Both the position numbers and the translations under genes were made by a program. The notes under the pieces were generated by a model. That model did not search any database. It was not told the DNA's origin and was given only the letters and a program-made list of their open reading frames with translations. Source: Desulfovibrio sp. (GTDB taxonomy: Bacteria; Desulfobacterota; Desulfovibrionia; Desulfovibrionales; Desulfovibrionaceae). Taken from it: a stretch of 26,023 nt of DNA. The DNA lies in the NCBI RefSeq assembly GCF_019424165.1, contig NZ_JAHZAA010000037.1, forward strand, positions 1-26,023. The letters run 5' to 3'. This document shows, piece by piece, positions 1-6,546 of this stretch (positions are counted from its first letter, which is position 1; every line of letters starts with the position of its first letter).

Positions 1-37
1 GGCAACCTGCCTTCCTGTACAAGAGATTTTTAAATAA

Positions 38-97
38 AATAGCTCTCCAATGCACAACAGCCCGGTTGCTCGGGCTGTTGTGCATTGGAGAGCTATT
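38..97 (-). terminator. Perfect 27-bp inverted repeat, likely terminator of the rpsU-to-queC gene run
   Basis: The arms at 38-64 and 71-97 are perfect reverse complements (27 bp) around a 6-base loop, GTTGCT. Read on the minus strand, the stem is followed by an AT-rich run (ATTTTATTTAAAAA), as in an intrinsic terminator. It lies about 200 bases past the stop of the last minus-strand gene, where the run should end. The stem is longer than most intrinsic terminators, so a remnant of a small mobile repeat is possible. Bases 98-294 between it and the first gene are AT-richer than the surroundings, and I see no gene there. Confidence 0.6.
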
Positions 98-294
98 GAA
101 AGACATATTCTGGAGCAGGGTGATGTTGAAAATATACACTCTCGTTAGGGCGCATTTATTACAGTGCGCAACTATGCAAATAAACAGCGCTGCATTTTCG
201 CTGTACGTCTTTCAGGCAAAGGTTGAATCTGGTTTTCGTCTCCACGGCTGACATTTGCTTGCGCAGGCGGCGGGCGCTTCAATAGGAAAATGCT

Positions 295-861
295 CTAATC
301 AGCCAGAAATTCGTAGTTTTCCAGTTTGTCCCACACCGCGCTTACAAGCATGGCCATGGTTGCGGCCAGACGCGCCTTGGACTGATCATCGGGGGGGCTT
401 GCTTCACCCTTGGCCCGCGCTGTTTCCGACGCCAGGCGCTGGCAGAAAAGCTCCGGGCAGCGGGCCTGCTGTCCCTGGGCCAGCAAGGGCATGTATCCGG
501 CAAACGGGCCGTCCACAAAGGATTCAAGTTCTTCAGGGCCAATGGCTTCCTGGTTTGTGGCGGCCTGCCCGTATTCCTCATGCAAAGGCGCGGACGTCTG
601 GCTAAGCAGGTTTCCTGTCTGGCGCAAGTAGGCCATAAGCACGCTGTTTGGGGCGTACTGCATAAGCCCGGCCGTGACAACGGCATGGGTGAAGGCCCGC
701 CATTCCGCACAAAACAGGATGGCCCCCTGGCCTTCAAGGTAGGCAGGAGGCAGCAGGGCGCTGTGCGCCAGACGCACCATGCCCTCCGGATCCGTGTTGA
801 GAGCGAAGAGAATACAGGCCGCCTCAACGCCCTGTGCAGCGCTTAACTGCTTTTTGGACAT
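295..861 (-). CDS. Hypothetical protein, 188 aa, coupled to queC
   Basis: I do not recognise this family. I chose the ATG at 861 (protein begins MSKKQLSAAQGVEA) because a purine-rich GGGAGAGGG lies just upstream; a longer frame to 936 would run deep into queC. The protein has no signal peptide or obvious membrane segment and looks like a soluble, alanine- and leucine-rich helical protein. Its three cysteines (in ACILF, LFCAEW and ARCPELFC) form no metal motif. The start lies 15 bases before the end of queC, so the two are probably translated together. It is the last gene of the run before the large inverted repeat. A link to queuosine synthesis or to the upstream nuclease is only suggested by position. 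Confidence 0.7.
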   Translation of the reverse strand: MSKKQLSAAQGVEAACILFALNTDPEGMVRLAHSALLPPAYLEGQGAILFCAEWRAFTHAVVTAGLMQYAPNSVLMAYLRQTGNLLSQTSAPLHEEYGQAATNQEAIGPEELESFVDGPFAGYMPLLAQGQQARCPELFCQRLASETARAKGEASPPDDQSKARLAATMAMLVSAVWDKLENYEFLAD

Positions 862-875
862 ACCCTCTCCCTTGC

Positions 876-1619
876 TTAGGATTTTCCGGCCAGATAGTCG
901 GCGTATCCCGCCGCCCGCAAGTGGCAGGCCGGACACTGCCCGCAGCCGTAACCCCAGGGATGCCGTTGTCCGCGCTGGCCTTCGTAACAGGTGTGGCTTT
1001 CTTCGACGATCAGGTCAACCAGACTGGGGCCGCCAAGAACTTCCGCCAGAGTCCAGGCGTCTTTTTTACTGCGCCACATCAGGGGCGTGTGCAGAACAAA
1101 GTTCGCGTCCATACCGGTATTCAGGGCCACCTGCATGGCCTTGATGCTGTCGTCACGGCAGTCGGGATAACCGGAAAAGTCACTTTGGCACACGCCAAGA
1201 ACCATATGGCGGATATCAAGCCCGTAGGCCCATGCGGCGGCGTGCAGGATAAATATGAGATTACGGCCGGGAACAAAGGTGTTGGGCAGACCCTCTGGCT
1301 CATCTTTAATGGGCGCGGCAGAGGTGAGGGCGGTATTGGCCAGTTGGCGGAAAAGATCGATATCCAGCAAGCAGTCCGCATCCAGGCGGGCGGCCCACTG
1401 AGGGTTGAGGTCAGCCAGTTTTTCGCGAAGGTTCTGGCGGCAGGCCAGCTCCACGGAGTGGCGTTGCCCGTAGTCAAAGCCCAGTGTGCGGACGCGGGCA
1501 AAGCGGTCCAGTGCCCATGCCAGGCATGTTGCGGAGTCCTGGCCGCCGGAAAAAATGACCAGGGCTGTCTGGTCGGCCAGCGGACTTGACGTGGCTCTGC
1601 CCGGGGCCTGTCGGCTCAT
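876..1619 (-). CDS. queC: 7-cyano-7-deazaguanine synthase QueC
   Basis: QueC makes preQ0 from 7-carboxy-7-deazaguanine, ammonia and ATP, a step towards queuosine in tRNA; it acts in the cytosol. The 247-residue protein has the PP-loop SGGQDS at residues 24-29 and a C-terminal zinc site with Cys211, Cys226, Cys229 and Cys232 (the last three in CGQCPAC). Length and motif order fit the family. I chose the ATG at 1619 because it overlaps the nuclease stop as ATGA and puts the PP-loop close to the N-terminus; the longer frame to 1817 would lie inside the nuclease gene. The other preQ0 genes (queD, queE, folE) are not in the window. Confidence 0.95.
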   Translation of the reverse strand: MSRQAPGRATSSPLADQTALVIFSGGQDSATCLAWALDRFARVRTLGFDYGQRHSVELACRQNLREKLADLNPQWAARLDADCLLDIDLFRQLANTALTSAAPIKDEPEGLPNTFVPGRNLIFILHAAAWAYGLDIRHMVLGVCQSDFSGYPDCRDDSIKAMQVALNTGMDANFVLHTPLMWRSKKDAWTLAEVLGGPSLVDLIVEESHTCYEGQRGQRHPWGYGCGQCPACHLRAAGYADYLAGKS

Positions 1620-2602
1620 GGCGTCACCGGCCAGAAGGGACACACCCGCGCAGGAGCGTAGCCTGCCATAAAGGCATCCATCAGATTGCCGAAGTACACA
1701 CGGTTGCGCGGGCGTATGTGCTGGGCCTCGGCGCAGTCTGCAGGGAAAAAACGTAAAGATTCCTTGTTGCCGAGATAGGTATTCTTGGCAACAGGCTGCG
1801 AGAGCAAAAAGGCCCACATGCCGCGTCGTCCGGCTATGGCCTCATGCTGGAGGCTGCGCAGGCGCTCCTGAAGCTGTGGGCTGAGATCCTGATGCGGGTA
1901 AAAATAGGCCGCGCCGTTGCGGATCATGACCTCGTTAAGGGACGTGCCGTTCGGCAGCAGCACTTCTGCCAGAATTCTGCCGTGCGGGTCGCGATGCTTG
2001 ACACCCGCCTGCAGGAGCTGCACCTGCTGGCCTTTGGTGAGAGTGTTGAGCTGGTCTCTGGCTTCACGCGCAAAAAATTGCGCTTTCATGCCGCCCTTGG
2101 ACAGTTCCGGCGAATCAATGCCGGCAAGCCGTACAACGCGTCTGTCCGTCAGCTTAAAGGTGTCGCCGTCAAAACAGTGCGCCACAGTGCCAAGCGGTTG
2201 CGGCAGCGGTTCTGCGCGGGGAGCGTCGGCATTTTCTCTTGTGCTGTCCTCGGAGACAATTTTTGTGCTGCCGTTCAGTGGATTCGCGGCAGCGTCCGCT
2301 GCCATGCCGGACGGCGCAGGTGCGGCCTGGCCTGCAGCGGGCTGCCCGGAATTGTCCTTGCTTTCCTTGCCCGAAATTTCAGGCCCGGCAGGGGCCGGCT
2401 GGGGGATGCTATCAGGGGTATTGCCGGGACCACTGATAGCCGCAGCAGGCGAGGCATCGGGAGAGGCTGGTTTTCCGGCCGCTTCTGCCGCCAGGACAGA
2501 AGATGGGGACGAGAAAGACAACGGCAGGCAAAAAAGGCCGAAGACCATAACAACGGCGCAATGCCGTCCAAGTCTGGACAATGCTGACACAAACACGGCC
2601 AT
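1616..2602 (-). CDS. Secreted thermonuclease-family (SNase-like) nuclease
   Basis: This 328-residue protein starts with a hydrophobic signal segment (about residues 15-38, possible cleavage after LAA). A Pro/Ala/Ser-rich, low-complexity linker follows to about residue 135. The staphylococcal-nuclease fold starts near 138: DGDT at 145-148, then RLAGIDSPE with Arg158, Asp163 and Glu166, and GRILAEV with Arg209. These match the calcium and catalytic residues of micrococcal nuclease (Asp21, Arg35, Asp40, Glu43, Arg87). A C-terminal segment (276-325) looks like the small Ada-type zinc domain often joined to such nucleases, but only Cys290 and Cys321 remain. The ATG at 2602 sits one base after AGGA; the GTG at 2596 has better spacing (seven bases) and may be the true start. 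It follows rpoD by 157 bases and overlaps queC by four. Confidence 0.85.
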   Translation of the reverse strand: MAVFVSALSRLGRHCAVVMVFGLFCLPLSFSSPSSVLAAEAAGKPASPDASPAAAISGPGNTPDSIPQPAPAGPEISGKESKDNSGQPAAGQAAPAPSGMAADAAANPLNGSTKIVSEDSTRENADAPRAEPLPQPLGTVAHCFDGDTFKLTDRRVVRLAGIDSPELSKGGMKAQFFAREARDQLNTLTKGQQVQLLQAGVKHRDPHGRILAEVLLPNGTSLNEVMIRNGAAYFYPHQDLSPQLQERLRSLQHEAIAGRRGMWAFLLSQPVAKNTYLGNKESLRFFPADCAEAQHIRPRNRVYFGNLMDAFMAGYAPARVCPFWPVTP

Positions 2603-2722
2603 ATCCTGTTACATGGGCTGCAATGTTTTTACTGGTACCGGCATTTGCCCGGCGGCTGCCCGGAAAATCTTGCGGATTTTGGCGTGCCGCGCAGAGCGTA
2701 TGCCCTGGCCTGTATCACGCGG

Positions 2723-2750
2723 CAGCGGCCTGGCGCATGCCAGGCCGCTG
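2723..2750 (-). repeat. GC-rich hairpin just after rpoD
   Basis: AGCGGCCTGGC (2724-2734) and GCCAGGCCGCT (2739-2749) are perfect reverse complements around a GCAT loop, with one more C-G pair outside (2723/2750). It begins 10 bases before the rpoD stop on the complementary numbering side, that is, directly downstream of rpoD. No T-run follows on the minus strand, so it may be a processing or 3'-stabilising hairpin, or a factor-assisted pause site, rather than a clean intrinsic terminator. Confidence 0.5.
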
Positions 2751-2759
2751 GCCGGGAAA

Positions 2760-4529
2760 TCAGTTTTCGTAATAGGAGCGCAGAGGCTGGCTGCGCACGG
2801 GGTGACGCAGCTTGCGCAAGGCCTTGGCCTCAATCTGCCGGATACGTTCGCGGGTTACGTTAAAGAGTTTGCCCACTTCTTCAAGGGTATGGTCACTCTT
2901 TTCAGCAATGCCGAAGCGTTTGCGCAAAACCTGTTCTTCGCGGGGGGTAAGGTCTGCCAGCACCGCGGCCAACTGCTCCGACAGCTTGGTGTTGATAACT
3001 TCTTCTGCCGGGGCCACCGCTTTTTTATCTTCAATAAAGTCGCCCAGGCTCGAATCTTCTTCATCGCCAATGGGGGTTTCCAGCGAAATGGGTTCCTTGG
3101 CGATTTTGAGCACCTTTTTGACCTTTTCCACCGGATATTCCATACGTTCGGCAATTTCTTCGGGCGTGGGGTCGCGGCCCAGTTCCTGCACAAGGTAGCG
3201 CGATGTGCGGATGAGCTTGTTGATGGTCTCAACCATATGCACGGGGATGCGGATGGTACGCGCCTGGTCGGCAATGGCGCGGGTAATGGCCTGCCGTATC
3301 CACCATGTGGCATAAGTAGAAAATTTATAACCGCGCTGATACTCGAACTTATCCACAGCCTTCATGAGGCCGATGTTGCCTTCCTGAATAAGGTCGAGGA
3401 ACTGGAGGCCACGATTGGTGTATTTTTTTGCAATGGAAACCACAAGGCGCAGGTTGGAGCGGATAAGCTCCTGCTTGGCGCGCATGGCCGCCGTATTGCC
3501 GCGCTTGATGCGCCACAGCACCTCTTCAAGGTCCGTGACGTTATGGCAGCATTTTTCCTGCAGGCGGTGGAGTATTTCAATCTTGCCGATGATCATTTCC
3601 TTGAAGGAAAAGAGCTCATCCACACTGAGTTTGAGGTCGCGGGCGGCATCCATCGGATTGATTTCGCGCTGCTCAAGACCGTCGAACATGGCCTGAATTT
3701 CCGCCTGGGTACGACCGGTGGCCAAAATGTAGGCAGAAAGGTCGCGCTGGCAGTTGTGCATCTGGCGCACGTAGTCCTCAACCGTTTCAATGATGCGGTC
3801 GATGAGGGTTTTTTCCAGCTTGATATCACGCAGGCGGGTGACGATTTCTTCCTTGAAGCAGATAATTTCTTTCTGCACGGCGGTGACGCGGCGGTCCATG
3901 CAGGTGCAGACATCAAGCTTTTTATATATTTTACGTTTTTTCTTGAAAGTCTGCTTGATTTCGTCCAGCAACAGGATGACGCGCGAACGCTGGTTCATCT
4001 CATCTTCGCTGGGGTCATCTTCTTCAATGGTTTTTACCACATCCTTAAGCTTGATGCGGTTCTGGCGCAGATCTTCGCCCACATTGATCAGCTCTTCAAC
4101 CGCCACAGGAACTTCTACCAGGGCGTAAAGCACGTCCTGTTCGCCCATTTCAATTTTTTTGGCGATAACAACTTCACCGTCGCGGTCAAGCAGGGGGACA
4201 GCTCCCATTTCGCGCAAATACATGCGCACGGGGTCTGTACTGCGGGAAGAATAATCCGCAGTATCTTCGTCTTCAGACAGGTCAAGGGAACTGTCAGTTA
4301 TTTCCTCGTCAGATTCAGAGGCGGTGGCGGAAATTTTTTTTCCGTCTTTCTCCGAGTCCACAATAACGATTTCCAGCTGTTCAAAGATGCCGATGATCTC
4401 TTCAAACTGCTCGGGCGTACTCATTTCAACGGGCAGCGCCTTGTTGACCTCTTCAAAAGTCAAAAAGCCCGCACCTTTGCCTTTGGCAATAAGTGATTGA
4501 ATCTGCTGGATATCTTTAAGACTGCTCAT
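2760..4529 (-). CDS. rpoD: RNA polymerase primary sigma factor RpoD (sigma-70)
   Basis: This is the housekeeping sigma factor that directs RNA polymerase to -35/-10 promoters. The 589-residue protein has an N-terminal region 1.1 and an acidic stretch (about 59-92). Region 1.2 starts at DPVRMYLREMG (99-109). A non-conserved spacer (about 130-340) is followed by region 2 with LIRSNLRLVVSIAKKYTNRG (355-374) and the -10-binding FSTYATWWIRQAI (403-415). Region 3 begins at GRDPTPEEIA (451-460), and region 4 at LTPREEQVLRKRFG (527-540) with the helix-turn-helix VTRERIRQIEAKAL (558-571). The ATG at 4529 has GGAG seven to eight bases upstream and gives the usual N-terminus MSSLKDIQQI; an in-frame ATG at 4589 lies deeper in dnaG. 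It overlaps dnaG by 14 bases, which suggests coupled translation. Confidence 0.97.
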   Translation of the reverse strand: MSSLKDIQQIQSLIAKGKGAGFLTFEEVNKALPVEMSTPEQFEEIIGIFEQLEIVIVDSEKDGKKISATASESDEEITDSSLDLSEDEDTADYSSRSTDPVRMYLREMGAVPLLDRDGEVVIAKKIEMGEQDVLYALVEVPVAVEELINVGEDLRQNRIKLKDVVKTIEEDDPSEDEMNQRSRVILLLDEIKQTFKKKRKIYKKLDVCTCMDRRVTAVQKEIICFKEEIVTRLRDIKLEKTLIDRIIETVEDYVRQMHNCQRDLSAYILATGRTQAEIQAMFDGLEQREINPMDAARDLKLSVDELFSFKEMIIGKIEILHRLQEKCCHNVTDLEEVLWRIKRGNTAAMRAKQELIRSNLRLVVSIAKKYTNRGLQFLDLIQEGNIGLMKAVDKFEYQRGYKFSTYATWWIRQAITRAIADQARTIRIPVHMVETINKLIRTSRYLVQELGRDPTPEEIAERMEYPVEKVKKVLKIAKEPISLETPIGDEEDSSLGDFIEDKKAVAPAEEVINTKLSEQLAAVLADLTPREEQVLRKRFGIAEKSDHTLEEVGKLFNVTRERIRQIEAKALRKLRHPVRSQPLRSYYEN

Positions 4530-6258
4530 GCCCTTTCTCCAAGGTTTCCTTAAGTGCGCGAAGATAGTCCATATCAGCCTCAAAGTCACCCGTGCCGGTG
4601 TTGGCTCTCAAGGCTGCGGATAAAGAAGATTTTTGCGCCGAAGCGTAATAATTGTTCAAGTAGTGGCGCAATGATTCCAGTTCCCTGTCGCCGTTATCGC
4701 GCGGGGCGGCCTCGGGGCCGCAGCATTTGCACCAGAAATTTTTTTCCCGCTGGTCCAGATGGTGAAATACCTCTTCCGGGCCGTGGTTTTCAATCTTGTC
4801 CCATAACTGACGCGCCACTGCCGATTGCAGAGCCAGATCGGCCCCAAGTTCAAGCATGTTTGTCAGCCTGTGCGGGTAACGCACGGCGTACATCATAATT
4901 TCGCGATCGCGAATGTTTTGCAGGGCACGGCCCGATGAAAAATTGCCTGAGCCAGGACGTGCCTTGTCGGTTTTTACCCCGCGCGCCTGCATGAGCCCTT
5001 CACGCAGGTCGGCTTCTGAAAGTTGCAGATGCCCGGCCAGCCGTGAAACATACGGGCTGACCAGTTCGGGAATCTCCACCTGGCGCAGGAAGTTGCGCGC
5101 CCATTCTACAGTTTCTCTGGGGGCCAGAGCCTTGAGCACGTCCACGCAAAAGCGTAACCCGTCCGGGGCCTGGGCTTGTAGTTCTTCAAAGGCCTCCGGT
5201 CCTGAACCGCGCAGCAGGCTGTCGATGTCTTCGCCCTCGGGCATAAGCACGACCGAACAGGCCAGGCCGCGTGTGAGCAGCATTTCGCAGGAGCGCAGGG
5301 CGGCTTTGCGCCCGGCGCGGTCGCCGTCAAAAAGCAGGGTCAGTTGCGAAACAAAACCCGAGAGCCGTTTGATCTGTTCCGGCGTCAGGGCTGTGCCAAG
5401 AACGCCTACAGCATTGTCGTAGCCGAACTGGTGCAGGGTAAGCACATCCATATAACCTTCGGTCAGCAGGGCGCGGCCCTTGGTGACCATGCCCTTACGG
5501 GCCTGCGCCAGACCGTAAAGGTGTTCGCCCTTCTTGTAGATGGGCGTGTCAGCGCTATTGATGTACTTGGCCTCGTCTTCATCGGCAATGATGCGCCCGC
5601 CAAAAGCAATGATCTGGTTGGAGAGGCTCTTGATGGGGAAAATGAGCCGCCCCCGGAAGCGGTCATACGCCCGCCCGTTACTGGATTGTCCCAAAAGACC
5701 TGCTTCGATTGCCATGCGGGCGTCAAAGCCCGCGCGGCGCAGCGAGTCTGCCAGCGACTGCCATTCCCTTTTGGCCCAGCCAAGGCCAAAGTGCTGCACT
5801 ATCTCCTGGCTGAGGCCGCGTTTTTCCATATATGCGCGACATTCCGCACCGTCCGGGCCGTTGAGTGTAGCCGCAAAATGGCCCGCAGCCAGTTCATACA
5901 TGCGCAACATCTGCTGGCGTGAAGAGCGGCGTTCACGTTCTTCACCCTGGCGGCGGGCGCCGCCGGGGCCGCGTTCGATGGTTATGCCCGCTTCGGCAGC
6001 CAGTTGTTCGAGTGTTTCTTTAAAATCCAGCCCGTTGATACGGCTGTAAAAGTCGAAGATATCGCCCGAAGCATGACAGCCGAAGCAATAAAACAGGCCC
6101 TGATCCTCGTTGACGGAAAAAGACGGTTTTGTTTCTTGATGAAAAGGGCAGGGCGCCACCCAGCGCGGCCCGTTGCGCTTCAGCTCTACATAGCGGCGCA
6201 CAACGTCCACAATATTCATGCGCTCCTTGATGGCGCGTATGGCATCCCTGGACTGCAT
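4516..6258 (-). CDS. dnaG: DNA primase DnaG
   Basis: DnaG makes RNA primers for DNA replication together with the DnaB helicase. The 580-residue protein has the N-terminal CHC2 zinc finger (Cys37, His40, Cys58, Cys61). The TOPRIM core follows, with Glu267 in LLTEGYMD and Asp311/Asp313 in LLFDGDRAGRKAA, the metal-binding acidic residues. The C-terminal third (about 380-580) is the less conserved helicase-interaction part. The ATG at 6258 gives the usual start (MQSRDAIRAIKERMNIVDVV), with AAGGAAG 11 bases upstream. Its end overlaps rpoD. The 288 bases between mutS2 and dnaG could hold a promoter of their own for dnaG-rpoD, but I found no convincing -35/-10 pair. Confidence 0.97.
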   Translation of the reverse strand: MQSRDAIRAIKERMNIVDVVRRYVELKRNGPRWVAPCPFHQETKPSFSVNEDQGLFYCFGCHASGDIFDFYSRINGLDFKETLEQLAAEAGITIERGPGGARRQGEERERRSSRQQMLRMYELAAGHFAATLNGPDGAECRAYMEKRGLSQEIVQHFGLGWAKREWQSLADSLRRAGFDARMAIEAGLLGQSSNGRAYDRFRGRLIFPIKSLSNQIIAFGGRIIADEDEAKYINSADTPIYKKGEHLYGLAQARKGMVTKGRALLTEGYMDVLTLHQFGYDNAVGVLGTALTPEQIKRLSGFVSQLTLLFDGDRAGRKAALRSCEMLLTRGLACSVVLMPEGEDIDSLLRGSGPEAFEELQAQAPDGLRFCVDVLKALAPRETVEWARNFLRQVEIPELVSPYVSRLAGHLQLSEADLREGLMQARGVKTDKARPGSGNFSSGRALQNIRDREIMMYAVRYPHRLTNMLELGADLALQSAVARQLWDKIENHGPEEVFHHLDQREKNFWCKCCGPEAAPRDNGDRELESLRHYLNNYYASAQKSSLSAALRANTGTGDFEADMDYLRALKETLEKGHEQS

Positions 6259-6441
6259 TGACTGATAATCTTCCTTTCCGCTTTACTGGAAAAACTGTTT
6301 ATGCGTCTGCCGGGCAGGGCATTGACGCGGCGCGCAGACGAAGAGGCAGGCAGCTTGCACAGTGCTGCCGCATGCCGTGGCTTCAGATGATCTTTATGAT
6401 GCCGCCGCTGTACAACGGATTTTTCACTGGCGGGCGCGAAA

Positions 6442-6475
6442 ACGGTCTTGCCGTACTGCGTGTACGGTCTTGCCG
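6442..6475. repeat. Two 12-bp direct repeats upstream of dnaG
   Basis: ACGGTCTTGCCG occurs at 6442-6453 and again at 6464-6475, 22 bases apart start to start, or about two helical turns. They lie in the 288-base stretch (6259-6546) between mutS2 and dnaG, about 185-215 bases upstream of the dnaG start. The rest of that stretch shows no believable gene. The spacing would suit a protein bound twice on one face of the DNA, but a chance repeat is also possible. Confidence 0.4.
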
Positions 6476-6546
6476 GAACCATTGCTGCGCCGTGATTATG
6501 CCGGATGAATCCGCCTTTTGGTGAAAATTTTTCTTGTAAGCTGCCT

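Noticed and set aside
66..251. Small plus-strand open frame overlapping the 27-bp inverted repeat
   Set aside because: It starts inside the repeat arm, has no ribosome-binding site that I can see, and no recognisable product. It looks like a chance frame in non-coding DNA.
876..2602. A dpd-type DNA 7-deazaguanine defence system built on queC and the nuclease
   Set aside because: The nuclease has a signal peptide and would act outside the cytosol, and none of the Dpd partner genes is present. queC here is best read as part of queuosine synthesis.
1917..4496. Very long plus-strand open frame (859 codons) opposite rpoD and the nuclease gene
   Set aside because: It is antisense to two well-supported genes. 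Its product has no recognisable domain and shows the Phe/His/Asn-rich look of a reversed frame. GC-rich codon use keeps this antisense frame free of stops.
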